Below, piece after piece: positions 43,818-54,138 of a stretch of 64,000 bases of DNA. Below the pieces are notes generated by a model. That model saw only the letters and a program-made list of their open reading frames with translations. It was not told where the DNA came from and did not search any database. The stretch covers positions 45,639 to 109,638 of the forward strand of contig JAZSDX010000035.1 of NCBI GenBank assembly GCA_045531405.1, given 5' to 3'. This DNA comes from RGIG4079 sp045531405. GTDB lineage: Bacteria; Bacteroidota; Bacteroidia; Bacteroidales; Muribaculaceae. The position numbers and the translations under genes are program-made. Every line of letters begins with the position of its first letter. Within the stretch, counting starts at the first letter, position 1.

Positions 43818-44711
43818 ATGGCAACAAAACGCAATGCTTTGGGACGAGGTCTCGACTCTCTCATTTCGATGGACGATGTGCCTGCTCGTGGTTCATCGGC
43901 AATCAACGACATCGCACTTTCTCAGATATCACCCAATCCCGAACAACCTCGAACAACCTTTGACGAAGATGCACTCGACGAATTGGCATCATCAATCAAA
44001 GAATTGGGAATAATACAACCTCTCTCATTGCGCAAAATGGGAGCCGACTCCTACCAAATCATTGCCGGAGAACGTCGATATCGCGCAGCTTTGCGAGCAG
44101 GACTGACATCGGTACCAGCATATATTCGCACCGTCAATGATACCGAATTAACCGAAATGGCATTAATTGAAAATATTCAACGCGAAGACCTTAATGCCAT
44201 CGAAATTGCCCTCACCTTCAAGAAACTTATAGATCAGTACAACTTAACACAGGAACGATTAAGCGAACGCATCGGAAAGAAACGCACAACTATTGCTAAT
44301 TTTCTACGATTGCTAAAACTTCCGGCCGAAGTTCAACTCGGTCTTCGTGACAAACGCGTTGACATGGGACACGCTCGTGCATTACTTTCAATCGAAGACC
44401 CGGCATTGCAATTAAAACTCTACAATGAAATCATCAAAAACGGGTTGTCGGTGCGCAAAGTTGAAGAATTGGCACGTTCTTATAATGAAGATAGTGACAA
44501 AAAACAAGCCTTAAATAAGACTGCCTCAAAACGATATTCCTCAAACGACTTTGACATTCTTAAAAAACATCTTTCAACGACATTCAAAACTCAGGTTCAA
44601 TTCTCTTGTGATAACAATGGTAAAGGAAAAATAACATTTCCTTTCAAAAATGAAGATGAACTTGAAAGATTAATTACTATCTTTGATGCATTAAAATTTC
44701 AAGACAACTAA
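43818..44711 (+). CDS. parB: Chromosome partitioning protein ParB/Spo0J
   Basis: The 297-residue CTP-dependent DNA clamp binds parS sites. An N-terminal ParA-contact stretch is followed by GRGLDSLI, the CTP-binding ParB/Srx domain (about 28-120) with GERRYRAAL and ENIQREDLN, a helix-turn-helix (LTQERLSERIGKKRTTIANFL) and a C-terminal dimer domain (about 235-297). It is co-transcribed with parA and probably with the two genes after it. Confidence 0.96.
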   Translation: MATKRNALGRGLDSLISMDDVPARGSSAINDIALSQISPNPEQPRTTFDEDALDELASSIKELGIIQPLSLRKMGADSYQIIAGERRYRAALRAGLTSVPAYIRTVNDTELTEMALIENIQREDLNAIEIALTFKKLIDQYNLTQERLSERIGKKRTTIANFLRLLKLPAEVQLGLRDKRVDMGHARALLSIEDPALQLKLYNEIIKNGLSVRKVEELARSYNEDSDKKQALNKTASKRYSSNDFDILKKHLSTTFKTQVQFSCDNNGKGKITFPFKNEDELERLITIFDALKFQDN

Positions 44712-44771
44712 AACTTAATAGCAAATTGGCTGTTGAGGATGCCAAACCACAATGAGTCAATACTTTAACAA

Positions 44772-45587
44772 ATGACAACGCGTCAAAGAGCACAACAAAG
44801 AGAAAATAGTCAAAATAGGATAAAAGTAGTCATCAGCACATTGTTTTTTGTGTTGTTGGCAACTTTTAACGTTTTTTCTAATTCTCCTCGTCTGCCGGCA
44901 AAAAAAGATGTTCCTCAGCAATATAAAACCGATGCAACAACCGATTCTCTTGCATTGAGTTCGTGGTTATCATATGAAGATAGCATAGAGTTTAATACCG
45001 ATTCAATTCTCGTTGCCACCGACTCTACATTTTCAACAATAACAACTGACTCTGTAAAACCGGCAATTGAAGAATGGGAAGAACGAGAAGTTGCATTTAA
45101 CCCCAACCCGAAGAAAGCCGTATGGTTATCAGCGCTGTTCCCCGGATTGGGTCAATTATATAATCGTCGCTATTGGAAATTGCCAATTATTGTTGGTGGA
45201 TACATGGGTCTTGCATATGCCACAACATGGAATAATGGCATGCTCAGAGATTATTCTCGAGCATATACCGACATCATGGACACCGACCCCACGACAAATA
45301 GTTATATGGATTTTTTCCCAAATAACACACAAGAATCAAGTCTCGACAAAGCCTGGCTTACTCGAGTGCTTAAATCTCGCAAAGATTTTTATCGTCGCAA
45401 TCGCGACCTATGTATCATATGTATGGTTGGTGTTTACCTCGTAGCTATGGTTGATGCCTATGTAGATGCTTCGCTTTCTCACTTCGACATCAGTCCAGAT
45501 CTTTCTATTGATGTCGCACCTGCCGTATTCCAAAATTCCCATAACAAGCTTCCCTCAGTAGGGGTACAATGGGCAATAAATTTTTAA
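44772..45587 (+). CDS. DUF5683 membrane protein
   Basis: The 271-residue protein has a hydrophobic segment at about 17-35, a Ser/Thr/Asp-rich linker (about 40-105) and a DUF5683 domain. That domain has AVWLSALFPGLGQLYNRRYWKLPII, a second membrane segment (GGYMGLAYATTWN) and a third (LCIICMVGVYLVAMVDAYVDA). The family is specific to Bacteroidota and its role is not known. It often lies, as here, between parB and a LysM lytic transglycosylase gene. It is separated by 60 bases from parB and 23 bases from the next gene. Confidence 0.88.
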   Translation: MTTRQRAQQRENSQNRIKVVISTLFFVLLATFNVFSNSPRLPAKKDVPQQYKTDATTDSLALSSWLSYEDSIEFNTDSILVATDSTFSTITTDSVKPAIEEWEEREVAFNPNPKKAVWLSALFPGLGQLYNRRYWKLPIIVGGYMGLAYATTWNNGMLRDYSRAYTDIMDTDPTTNSYMDFFPNNTQESSLDKAWLTRVLKSRKDFYRRNRDLCIICMVGVYLVAMVDAYVDASLSHFDISPDLSIDVAPAVFQNSHNKLPSVGVQWAINF

Positions 45588-45610
45588 CTCACTCTCTTCA
45601 AAATTTGTTT

Positions 45611-47323
45611 ATGATAAAGAAATTTGTATTTAGTTTAATTCTTTCATGTGTAGTTGTGCCGGCAATGGCACAATCCACAATCAACACCCTTAAAGACTCT
45701 ATTAACGACAACGACATAGTCCCTCCGACAAGTTTTGAAACCGATTATGAAGAATTACAGAAAAATTGGTATTTTCAAAATTACACAGACCTTATCGAGC
45801 CAATTGAGAACCAAACTCGTTCGGTTGTAAATGATCGTGTGTATATAGAACGACTTCAACGTCTTCAAAATGAGAAAGGCTTTGAAATTGAGCTACCATT
45901 TAATAGTATAGTAAGAAGTTATATTGAATTATATACCACTCGTCGTAGTGATTTAGTAAAACGCATGCTGGGCATGTGGCTATACTATGAACCTATATTT
46001 GAAGAAGCTCTTATAAAAGAAGGGATGCCTCTTGAATTGAAATATTTGCCCATCATTGAATCGGCACTAAACCCTAATGCAGTATCTCCAGCCGGGGCAG
46101 CCGGATTGTGGCAATTTATCCTATCAACCGGTCGTGGTATGGGGCTTGAAATAAACTCGCTTGTTGATGAACGTCGCGACACCTACAAAGCTTCGCAAAA
46201 AGCTGCCGAATTTCTTAAAAGTTTATATAAAACCTATGGAGATTGGTCGCTTGCTATTGCTGCATATAACTGTGGCCCAGGCAACGTAAATAAAGCAATT
46301 CGTCGTTCGGGTGGAGGAATAAAGGACTATTGGGAAATATATAATTATCTTCCTCGAGAAACACGTGGCTATGTGCCGGCTTTTATTGCAGCAGCATATG
46401 TGATGAATTATCACAATGAACATGGCATTAGTGCAGCTCTTGCAAGAAAACCACTACTCACAGATACGGTTCACGTCAGTCGTCGATTACACTTTAATCA
46501 AATTTCAAACGTAATAGACCTCTCAGTTGATGCTCTTGAAACCCTCAATCCTCAATATCGCAAAAAAATAATACCCGGCACTCCTTATAAACCATATGTG
46601 CTTATTTTGCCCTCAAAACAAGTGTATAGTTATCTAATGAGTGAAAATACTATAGGTAATTACGAAGAGGATGAGTATGCAATTCGAGAAACCGCCGAAC
46701 CAGGAGTGAGCCGAGATGAGGCAAGGACCATTCTAAACGACTCAATATCTGACTCTTTAGCCGTATCCATCAATCAACCTCAAGTAGCAAATGCAACAAA
46801 TAAAGGCAAGAAAACAATCGATGCCAATGATGGTTTCACGTCTAAAGAGGAGACTATTATTCACGAAGTGCGTCGAGGTGAAACACTAAAATCTATCGCC
46901 AATAAATATAGCACTAATACTTCTCGTATCAAGAAAGACAACAATTTGACAAGCAATACAATCAAACGTGGACAGAAACTAAAAATTACTGTATATAAGA
47001 AAGTACTCGCCGACAATACAACTAATCAAAAATCAACTACAAAAGTTAATAGTCAAAAAACAAATAAAAACTCTCAAGCCGATAAGCGTAGAGAGCAGAA
47101 CAATAAGAGCAAAGCAACAAGCAAGCAAAAAAATCACACTGTCAAAAGTGGAGAGAGTCTTGACCGCATAGCTCGTAAATATGGAGTTACTGTTGATGAG
47201 CTCAAGAAAGCCAACCGCATCAAGAAGGGTGATGATACAATACATCCCGGAGATAAACTAAAAATCCCGGCAAAAAAATCAAAATCTTCAAGCAGAAAAA
47301 GCAAATCTAAGAAAAAAAGATAG
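45611..47323 (+). CDS. Membrane-bound lytic murein transglycosylase with LysM domains (MltD type)
   Basis: The 570-residue enzyme cuts peptidoglycan glycan strands with formation of 1,6-anhydro ends. A signal peptide (MIKKFVFSLILSCVVVPAMA) precedes an SLT domain (about 110-290) with the catalytic Glu in LPIIESALNPNAVSPAGAAGLWQF and the IAAYNCGPGNV motif. Two LysM repeats (HEVRRGETLKSIANKYS and HTVKSGESLDRIARKYGV) flank a Lys/Asn/Thr-rich linker and bind peptidoglycan. The C-terminus is a run of Lys, Ser and Arg. The start at 45611 is chosen because it begins the signal peptide. The gene belongs to the parAB-DUF5683 unit. Confidence 0.93.
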   Translation: MIKKFVFSLILSCVVVPAMAQSTINTLKDSINDNDIVPPTSFETDYEELQKNWYFQNYTDLIEPIENQTRSVVNDRVYIERLQRLQNEKGFEIELPFNSIVRSYIELYTTRRSDLVKRMLGMWLYYEPIFEEALIKEGMPLELKYLPIIESALNPNAVSPAGAAGLWQFILSTGRGMGLEINSLVDERRDTYKASQKAAEFLKSLYKTYGDWSLAIAAYNCGPGNVNKAIRRSGGGIKDYWEIYNYLPRETRGYVPAFIAAAYVMNYHNEHGISAALARKPLLTDTVHVSRRLHFNQISNVIDLSVDALETLNPQYRKKIIPGTPYKPYVLILPSKQVYSYLMSENTIGNYEEDEYAIRETAEPGVSRDEARTILNDSISDSLAVSINQPQVANATNKGKKTIDANDGFTSKEETIIHEVRRGETLKSIANKYSTNTSRIKKDNNLTSNTIKRGQKLKITVYKKVLADNTTNQKSTTKVNSQKTNKNSQADKRREQNNKSKATSKQKNHTVKSGESLDRIARKYGVTVDELKKANRIKKGDDTIHPGDKLKIPAKKSKSSSRKSKSKKKR

Positions 47324-47392
47324 CAGTTAATAATCTTTACAGATTTGCCATTATACTCATTAAAACAGACACAATAAATCGACAATATCATT

Positions 47393-49369
47393 ATGCAAAA
47401 CGAGAAAGATTTAGAGGTCAACTATATTGACCCCACCGAACTCCCCGAAAATGCATTCAGAGAATTAAAAGATGGCGAAGAATATCGCCCAGTGATGAAT
47501 CCAGACCGCAATTATGCTGAGGCTACACCCTATTCAGTCACTATGGGTTTGTTTCTTGCCGTTATTTTTAGCGCGGCTGCGGCATATCTTGGACTGAAAG
47601 TGGGACAAGTTTTTGAGGCTGCTATTCCCATTGCAATTATTGCAGTAGGTCTTTCTGGGGCACTTAAAAAGAAAGATGCCTTAGGTCAGAACGTTATAAT
47701 TCAATCAATAGGAGCATGCTCGGGCGTGATTGTTGCCGGAGCAATTTTCACCCTCCCAGCTCTTTACATTCTTCAAGCTAAGTATCCTGAAATTTCGGTA
47801 AACTTCATGCAAATCTTCTTAAGTTCATTGTTGGGTGGTATATTGGGAATATTGTTCTTTATTCCATTTCGCAAATATTTTGTAAAAGATATGCATGGCA
47901 AATACCCTTTCCCCGAAGCAACTGCTACAACTCAAGTACTCATCAGCGCACAAGGTAATGATTCAAAAAATGGAGGTCAGGCTAAAACTCTTATCATTGC
48001 TTCACTCATTGGGGGTATTTATGACTATATTGTAGCAACATTTGGTTGGTGGGCTGAAACTGTTACAACTACAGCATCTTCATGGGGTGCTACTATTGCT
48101 GAAAAAACAAAAGTTGTATTCAGCTGTAATACCGGAGCAGCATTGCTCGGACTTGGATATATCGTTGGATTAAAATATGCCTTTGTTATTTTTGCCGGTT
48201 CACTTTTTGTGTGGTGGATTATCATTCCTCTTCTTGGTACATACGGCTCGCCCGAAATCGTGGCAATGGACTCTCAATCAATATTCAGCGACTATGCTCG
48301 TTTGATTGGCATCGGTGGTATTGCAATGGCAGGCATCATTGGAATCGTGAAATCATGGCCAATCATCATGCAAGCCGTAGGATTAGCCGGTCGTGAATTT
48401 AAAGGTTCGACAACTAAAGCTAAAACTGAGCGTTGGCAAACTGACCTTTCTATGAAATCAGTTGTATTCTACATTGCATTGGCTCTTGTTGTTGTTTTTG
48501 TATTCTTCTGGCTCGGAGTTATCGGCACATTGTGGCAAGCCCTTGTTGCATGGGTTGTTGTTACAGTTATCGCATTCTTATTTACTACCGTGGCTGCAAA
48601 TGCAATTGCAATCGTTGGGTCAAACCCCGTATCGGGTATGACTTTGATGACACTTATCATTGCGTCGGCAATATTTGTAGCTATAGGTCTTAATGGCACA
48701 AACGGCATAGTTGCGTCAATGGTAATTGGAGGTGTAGTGTGTACTGCACTTTCTATGGCCGGAGGTTTTGTTACCGACCTTAAAATAGGTTATTGGTTAG
48801 GTTCTACTCCTCGCAAACAAGAAACATGGAAATTCCTCGGCACATTGGTATCGGCAGCAACTGTTGGAGGTGTTATTCTTGTATTGAACAAAGTATATGG
48901 TTTTACTGGTGATGATGCTCTTGTTGCACCTCAAGCCAACGCAATGGCCAAAGTTATCGAACCACTTATGATGGGTGGAGATACTCCATGGATTCTTTAT
49001 TTCGTAGGTGCAATCCTTGCATTACTACTCAATTGGCTTGGTGTTCCAGCATTGGCCTTCTGTCTTGGTATGTTTATTCCACTACCCCTTAACACCCCTA
49101 TGCTTGTAGGTGGAGCAATCGCTTATTTCGTTGCAAAAAGCACTAACGACGAATCACTCAGCAAAGCTCGCCACGAAAGAGGTACACTCATCGCATCGGG
49201 GCTTATTGCCGGAGGTGCATTGTTTGGAGTATTTGCAGCAATCACCAAATTTGCCGGATTTGAATACACTTCTCCTCTAAGCGAAGGTGTTTCACAATCA
49301 CTCGGGTTGGTCGCTTACGCATTACTAATTTGTTACCTTATGTGGGATAGCCGTCGTGCTAAAGCATAA
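47393..49369 (+). CDS. OPT-family oligopeptide transporter
   Basis: The 658-residue inner-membrane transporter of the OPT family has about 14-16 hydrophobic helices, starting at about residue 45 (SVTMGLFLAVIFSAAAAYLGLKVG). The family motif KYPFPEATATTQVL lies at about 165, with NPVSGMTLMTLIIAS near 410. Bacterial members import oligopeptides or metal chelates with protons. It ends just before the MATE gene, so both are probably co-transcribed. The substrate is not known. Confidence 0.93.
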   Translation: MQNEKDLEVNYIDPTELPENAFRELKDGEEYRPVMNPDRNYAEATPYSVTMGLFLAVIFSAAAAYLGLKVGQVFEAAIPIAIIAVGLSGALKKKDALGQNVIIQSIGACSGVIVAGAIFTLPALYILQAKYPEISVNFMQIFLSSLLGGILGILFFIPFRKYFVKDMHGKYPFPEATATTQVLISAQGNDSKNGGQAKTLIIASLIGGIYDYIVATFGWWAETVTTTASSWGATIAEKTKVVFSCNTGAALLGLGYIVGLKYAFVIFAGSLFVWWIIIPLLGTYGSPEIVAMDSQSIFSDYARLIGIGGIAMAGIIGIVKSWPIIMQAVGLAGREFKGSTTKAKTERWQTDLSMKSVVFYIALALVVVFVFFWLGVIGTLWQALVAWVVVTVIAFLFTTVAANAIAIVGSNPVSGMTLMTLIIASAIFVAIGLNGTNGIVASMVIGGVVCTALSMAGGFVTDLKIGYWLGSTPRKQETWKFLGTLVSAATVGGVILVLNKVYGFTGDDALVAPQANAMAKVIEPLMMGGDTPWILYFVGAILALLLNWLGVPALAFCLGMFIPLPLNTPMLVGGAIAYFVAKSTNDESLSKARHERGTLIASGLIAGGALFGVFAAITKFAGFEYTSPLSEGVSQSLGLVAYALLICYLMWDSRRAKA

Positions 49370-49374
49370 TTAAA

Positions 49375-50676
49375 TTGAACTCTCGCTCTATTCATAGAGA
49401 AATACTTGCACTGTCCATTCCCTCGATTATTGCCAACATTACAACTCCATTACTTGGCATTGTTGATGTTGCAATAGTTGGAAATATGGGCAGTGCAGTG
49501 TATATTGCTGCCATCGCTGTTGGTAGCACAATATTCAGCATGCTTTACTGGCCTTTTGCATTCTTACGCATGGGCTCAAGTGGTATGACAGCACAAGCCT
49601 ATGGAGCCAACGATAATCGTCAATGCACACTCGTGTTATATCGTTCGCTCGCTGTTGCCTTGATTGTTGGTATTACAATTATTGCCATGCAATACGCAAT
49701 ATCTCAATGCGCATTTTATTTCATGGGGGCAACCAATGACACTCTACGATTCTCTGAACAATATTTTTCGGTGGGTATTTGGGGAGCTCCGGCAATGCTC
49801 AGTTCTTTTGCTTTATCGGGCTGGTTTATTGGTATGCAAAATTCACGAGCAACAATGTGGATTTCGATATTTATAAACCTATTAAACATCTCAACAAGTT
49901 TGATTCTTGTTTACATTTTTGATTGGGGAATTATAGGAGTAGCAACCGGAACTATTGTAGCCCAATGGGGCGGCTTTTTATTAGGGCTATTAATCATCAA
50001 TCAAAAATATCATTTAGCTTCGGTTTCTCTATCTGATATTTTACAAAAATCGGAGCTAAAACGATTTTTCTCAATCAATAGTGATATTTTTCTTCGCACA
50101 CTATGCCTTGTTGCTGTAACGATGTGGTTCACGCGTGCCGGGACTCAGCAAAGCGATGTTATCCTTGCCGTAAACACATTGTTAATGCAACTGTTCATGC
50201 TGTTTTCCTATTTTATGGATGGATTTGCATACGCCGGAGAAGCCATGGTAGGGAAATACATCGGAGCTAAAGACCGGCTAAACCTCAAAACAAGTATCAA
50301 AGCATTGTTTCAATGGGGATTAGGAATGGCTATTCTATTTACGATGATATACCTTTTTGGAGGCAAATCATTCTTATCACTATTAAGCTCTGATTCAATG
50401 GTTATCAATGCTTCGACATCATATTTTTATTGGGCAGTAGCAATCCCATTGTGTGGATTTATGGCCTTCACTTGGGACGGAATATTTATAGGAGCGACAC
50501 GCACTCGAGCCATGCTTGTGTCGATGGGTACTGCTATGGTAATATTTTTTGCTATCTTTTTTATATTATCTCCTATATTAGAGAATCACGCATTATGGAT
50601 AGCTTTTCTTTGCTATTTGATAATTAGAGGCATTGTCTTAAATATCATTTATCTACGCCATCAATTAATCACTTGA
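49375..50676 (+). CDS. MATE-family multidrug/metabolite exporter
   Basis: The 433-residue inner-membrane exporter of the MATE family (DinF-like) has about 12 helices. Conserved features include ALSIPSIIANITTPLLGIVDVAIVG at the N-terminus and GSSGMTAQAYGA. The start used is a TTG at 49375, five bases after the OPT stop. No upstream ATG is in frame and the first ATG inside the frame would cut into helix 1. MATE proteins export cationic drugs or metabolites against sodium or protons. It converges on murF-alr with only seven bases between stops. Confidence 0.9.
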   Translation: MNSRSIHREILALSIPSIIANITTPLLGIVDVAIVGNMGSAVYIAAIAVGSTIFSMLYWPFAFLRMGSSGMTAQAYGANDNRQCTLVLYRSLAVALIVGITIIAMQYAISQCAFYFMGATNDTLRFSEQYFSVGIWGAPAMLSSFALSGWFIGMQNSRATMWISIFINLLNISTSLILVYIFDWGIIGVATGTIVAQWGGFLLGLLIINQKYHLASVSLSDILQKSELKRFFSINSDIFLRTLCLVAVTMWFTRAGTQQSDVILAVNTLLMQLFMLFSYFMDGFAYAGEAMVGKYIGAKDRLNLKTSIKALFQWGLGMAILFTMIYLFGGKSFLSLLSSDSMVINASTSYFYWAVAIPLCGFMAFTWDGIFIGATRTRAMLVSMGTAMVIFFAIFFILSPILENHALWIAFLCYLIIRGIVLNIIYLRHQLIT

Positions 50677-50683
50677 CAATCCA

Positions 50684-53155
50684 CTATTCTCTATAATAGA
50701 CTCTTTTTACACGCTGAGATACCGATGTCAATATTTCATAAGGTATTGTGCCTAATCTCTCGGCGAGTTCCATTACCGTGATATTCTCTCCAAACACCTC
50801 TACTACATCGCCCACTTTACATGCTACATCGGTAACATCTACCATACATATATCCATACATATATTCCCAACAGTAGGACAACGATGACCATTTATTAAC
50901 ACATCGGCATTCCCATTTCCCAAGTGGCGATCAATACCATCGGCATATCCAATAGGGATTGTAGCAATACGAGAATCTCGAGTTAATACTCCTTTTCGCG
51001 AATAACCTATTGTTGTTCCTGCTTGCCATTCTTTTATTGATATAACTACACTATGTAACGACGATACCGGACGTAGGTCTTCTTGGGAGCCGTCGTCCAT
51101 CGTAGGTATTCCATATAAGCAAATTCCCAATCTCACCATATCACATTGATGTTGTGGAAATCGAGTAATCCCTGTTGAATTTAGTATGTGTCTTAATATA
51201 GGATAGTCCAATCCCTGTTGCAACATATCGCAACAACGATAAAAATAGTCAAATTGGCTATTAGTATAATCATCCATATCGGGACAATCGGCTGTAGCAA
51301 GATGCGAGAATATCGAGCATGGTTTTATTGCATTTTGTCCCTTTAATTTTTCCACCAATTGAGGCATATCTTCTTCAAGAAATCCTAATCGATGCATTCC
51401 TGTATCAAGCTTTATATGCACCGGATAATTTGTTATGCCAAATTTTGTTGCCTCTCTTATTATCTCTTCAAGTATATCAAAGCTATATATTTCAGGTTCT
51501 AATCTATATGTGAATAGTGTTTTATAATTTCCCACCTTGGGGTTTAACACCATTATAGGCATAGTTATACCTGCCTTGCGCAAATCAACCCCTTCATCAA
51601 GCACTGCAACAGCAAGATATGCAGCTCCTTGATTTTGTAGCGTCTTTGCTAATTCAAAAGACCCTGCGCCATACCCCGAAGCCTTAACCATACACACGAT
51701 TCCGGTCTCAGGATTTACTTGCGAACGGTAGAAATTATAGTTACGCACCACTGCGTCAAGATTTACCTCCAATACTGTTTCGTGTTGTTTAGCCTCAAGA
51801 ACATCGCTCAATGATTCAAAGTGGAAATGAGATGCACCCTTTATCAATATCAACTCATTTTTGAAATCGCTCATTGTTGTTGAAGACAAGAACGCACTTG
51901 TTGAGGAATAAAATGTTGCATTTTTACCAAATAAAGAACTATAACTTGATATTTCTTCTCCAATTCCAATGATACGTGTAATATTTTTCTGTTGTAACAA
52001 ACGAGCAATTGATTGATATAATAGTTCCCCACCCATTGCATCATGTATTACATCGCTTAATATCACTGTCGTAGTGTGAGATTTTGTTGCTCGTTGTGCC
52101 ATAAAATCAAGAGCTGGTGCCAATGAACGGAAATCTGAGGTATAGGCATCATATATCAACAAGCAATTATTAACACCTTCTATTACATTTAATCGTGTAC
52201 CCACAGCCGATAATGTGGACATGCGAGCTGCAATTACATCAAATGGACGACATAAATATAACATTACCGCCAAACAATGAATGACATTTTCTATATCATG
52301 ATCGCCTATAAATGGGATTGAAATCTCTCCATCATATTTCAGATATGAGTAACCTATTGTTGTTTTATCTTTTTCTTTTTTAATTGACGAAATAAACAAA
52401 GGACTATCGGGGTCTTTTTTTGACCACGCAATTTCTTTTACAGTCAATCCGGCATTGGCAACAACTTCACTAATCAATTCATCATCGCCATTATACACAA
52501 TACAATCACAATCACGACAAAGGGTCACTTTCTCTTCACACTTCAATCTGTCAGATGCAAAACCTTCATTGTGCTCATCTCCAATATTGGTTATAATTGA
52601 CAATTTAGGACGAATCATTGATTGTAATGATGCCATTTCATTTGGTTGAGAGATCCCGGCTTCAAATACAGCCAATTGCGTATTTTCGTTCATTTCCCAT
52701 ATCGACAATGGTACTCCAATCTGTGAATTAAAACTGCGAGGACTGCGCACCATGCTATAATCGGCACACAACAACTGATACAACCACTCCTTTACAATGG
52801 TCTTCCCTCTGCTTCCGGTAATTCCTATCACCGGGGCTGTGAATCTACCACGATGATAAGTAGCAATTGTCTGCAATGCTTTCTTTACGTCAGAAACAAC
52901 TAAAAAATTGACATCTTCTACATTTTGCATTGTAGCTGGTACATGATCGACCACAAAATTTCTAACACCACCTTGGTATAAATCATGAAGATAACGATGA
53001 CCGTCATTATTTCGGGTGCGAAGAGCAAAAAATAATGTATCTTCGGGATAGGTTAGAGAGCGACTATCTGTGAGTAGAATGCTTACATTTGATGCCGGAA
53101 TTTTAGGCTCGGGCAAATGCAATATCTGTGCAATTGTAGAAATTGAATATATCAT
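50684..53155 (-). CDS. murF-alr: Bifunctional MurF ligase / alanine racemase
   Basis: The 823-residue fusion does two linked cell-wall steps. The N-terminal half (about 1-450) is UDP-MurNAc-tripeptide:D-Ala-D-Ala ligase, with ATP loop GITGSRGKTIVKEWL, NIGDEHNEGF and VYNGDDEL. The C-terminal half (about 455-823) is PLP alanine racemase, with the PLP lysine in VCMVKASGYGAGSFEL, HIKLDTGMHRLGF and the PIGYADGIDR and VGNICMDICMVD motifs. This fusion is known in Bacteroidota and couples D-Ala supply to its use. The first base of its start overlaps the GSCFA stop region by four bases. Both halves look intact. Confidence 0.95.
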   Translation of the reverse strand: MIYSISTIAQILHLPEPKIPASNVSILLTDSRSLTYPEDTLFFALRTRNNDGHRYLHDLYQGGVRNFVVDHVPATMQNVEDVNFLVVSDVKKALQTIATYHRGRFTAPVIGITGSRGKTIVKEWLYQLLCADYSMVRSPRSFNSQIGVPLSIWEMNENTQLAVFEAGISQPNEMASLQSMIRPKLSIITNIGDEHNEGFASDRLKCEEKVTLCRDCDCIVYNGDDELISEVVANAGLTVKEIAWSKKDPDSPLFISSIKKEKDKTTIGYSYLKYDGEISIPFIGDHDIENVIHCLAVMLYLCRPFDVIAARMSTLSAVGTRLNVIEGVNNCLLIYDAYTSDFRSLAPALDFMAQRATKSHTTTVILSDVIHDAMGGELLYQSIARLLQQKNITRIIGIGEEISSYSSLFGKNATFYSSTSAFLSSTTMSDFKNELILIKGASHFHFESLSDVLEAKQHETVLEVNLDAVVRNYNFYRSQVNPETGIVCMVKASGYGAGSFELAKTLQNQGAAYLAVAVLDEGVDLRKAGITMPIMVLNPKVGNYKTLFTYRLEPEIYSFDILEEIIREATKFGITNYPVHIKLDTGMHRLGFLEEDMPQLVEKLKGQNAIKPCSIFSHLATADCPDMDDYTNSQFDYFYRCCDMLQQGLDYPILRHILNSTGITRFPQHQCDMVRLGICLYGIPTMDDGSQEDLRPVSSLHSVVISIKEWQAGTTIGYSRKGVLTRDSRIATIPIGYADGIDRHLGNGNADVLINGHRCPTVGNICMDICMVDVTDVACKVGDVVEVFGENITVMELAERLGTIPYEILTSVSQRVKRVYYRE

Positions 53156-54135
53156 TTGGACGTAATTTTCATCATTGATTGTTGCAAAAAAGGATATTGT
53201 TGCAACAATTGTGTTTTAATTTCTTGTGTTGATTTTTCAAATCGGGCTATTGCCTCTTTATCATCACTCATGTGGCGATGAGACAATCGTCGAGTCAATC
53301 GCTCACATTCTCCAGCCAAACACATTGTTTCATCGTCAAAGAATGACTGAGAAAAGATTTTATAAATATAATCAATCGCAACATCCGATGGATGAACCAT
53401 ATCTGATTCATAAAACCGATAATCGCGCAAGTCATCATTCATCACCTCATAGGCAGGGAAATATATTAATTGATTATCATTTTTAACTAATTCATTTATC
53501 GCCAAGAGCAAAATAGATTTGCTTATTTGATTTTCATGTGCTCCATCACGCAAGTGTCTAATAGGGCTAACTGTGAATACAATCCGAATATCCCTATTTA
53601 CCAAGCGAAGCTTACTGATTACACCTTGCCATTGGGAGATAATCTCCTCTACACTCATCAAGCGACGGGTAAAATGAGTCATGGGTAGTTTATGACAATT
53701 AGCTACTACTTTTTGCGAATCAATATGTTCATAAATCCATGCAGTTCCAAATGTAACAATCAACAGTGATGCGCGAGTTATTGCTTGATGTGTTTTTTCA
53801 ATATGCTTATTTATATCACTTAACATCATTTCAGCATTCACGCTTGAAAACGACGAATGATGGCTAAAACTATGCCATCTATTATCTCCTGCGACTTGAA
53901 TAAGATCTGATTTTTGGAATATGCGTTTATTTAACAAATCATCAATCCCACAAGCAATACTTGCAGGATTATATAATACTCCAAACGGATTGATTTCAAC
54001 ATTAAAACAAGCTTGTTTTAATTTACCTCCTATATTATCACTGAAACACGAACCCATCATCACCACTCCACTATGATGATTTATCAACCCTCTATACTTG
54101 AGTGGTTCTATTATGGTTCGAAACAAGTGTGACAT
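53152..54135 (-). CDS. GSCFA domain protein
   Basis: The 327-residue cytoplasmic protein belongs to the GSCFA family, named after its motif, here GSCFSDNIGGKL (about 28-39). Further family features are NPFGVLYNPASIA, VTFGTAWIYEH and the C-terminal MVHPSDVAIDYI. The fold is SGNH-hydrolase-like; the conserved Ser, Gly, Asn and His positions suggest an esterase, but no activity is established. It overlaps murF-alr by four bases and follows the PorE-like gene by three, so all three form one operon. Confidence 0.9.
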   Translation of the reverse strand: MSHLFRTIIEPLKYRGLINHHSGVVMMGSCFSDNIGGKLKQACFNVEINPFGVLYNPASIACGIDDLLNKRIFQKSDLIQVAGDNRWHSFSHHSSFSSVNAEMMLSDINKHIEKTHQAITRASLLIVTFGTAWIYEHIDSQKVVANCHKLPMTHFTRRLMSVEEIISQWQGVISKLRLVNRDIRIVFTVSPIRHLRDGAHENQISKSILLLAINELVKNDNQLIYFPAYEVMNDDLRDYRFYESDMVHPSDVAIDYIYKIFSQSFFDDETMCLAGECERLTRRLSHRHMSDDKEAIARFEKSTQEIKTQLLQQYPFLQQSMMKITSK

Positions 54136-54138
54136 ACA

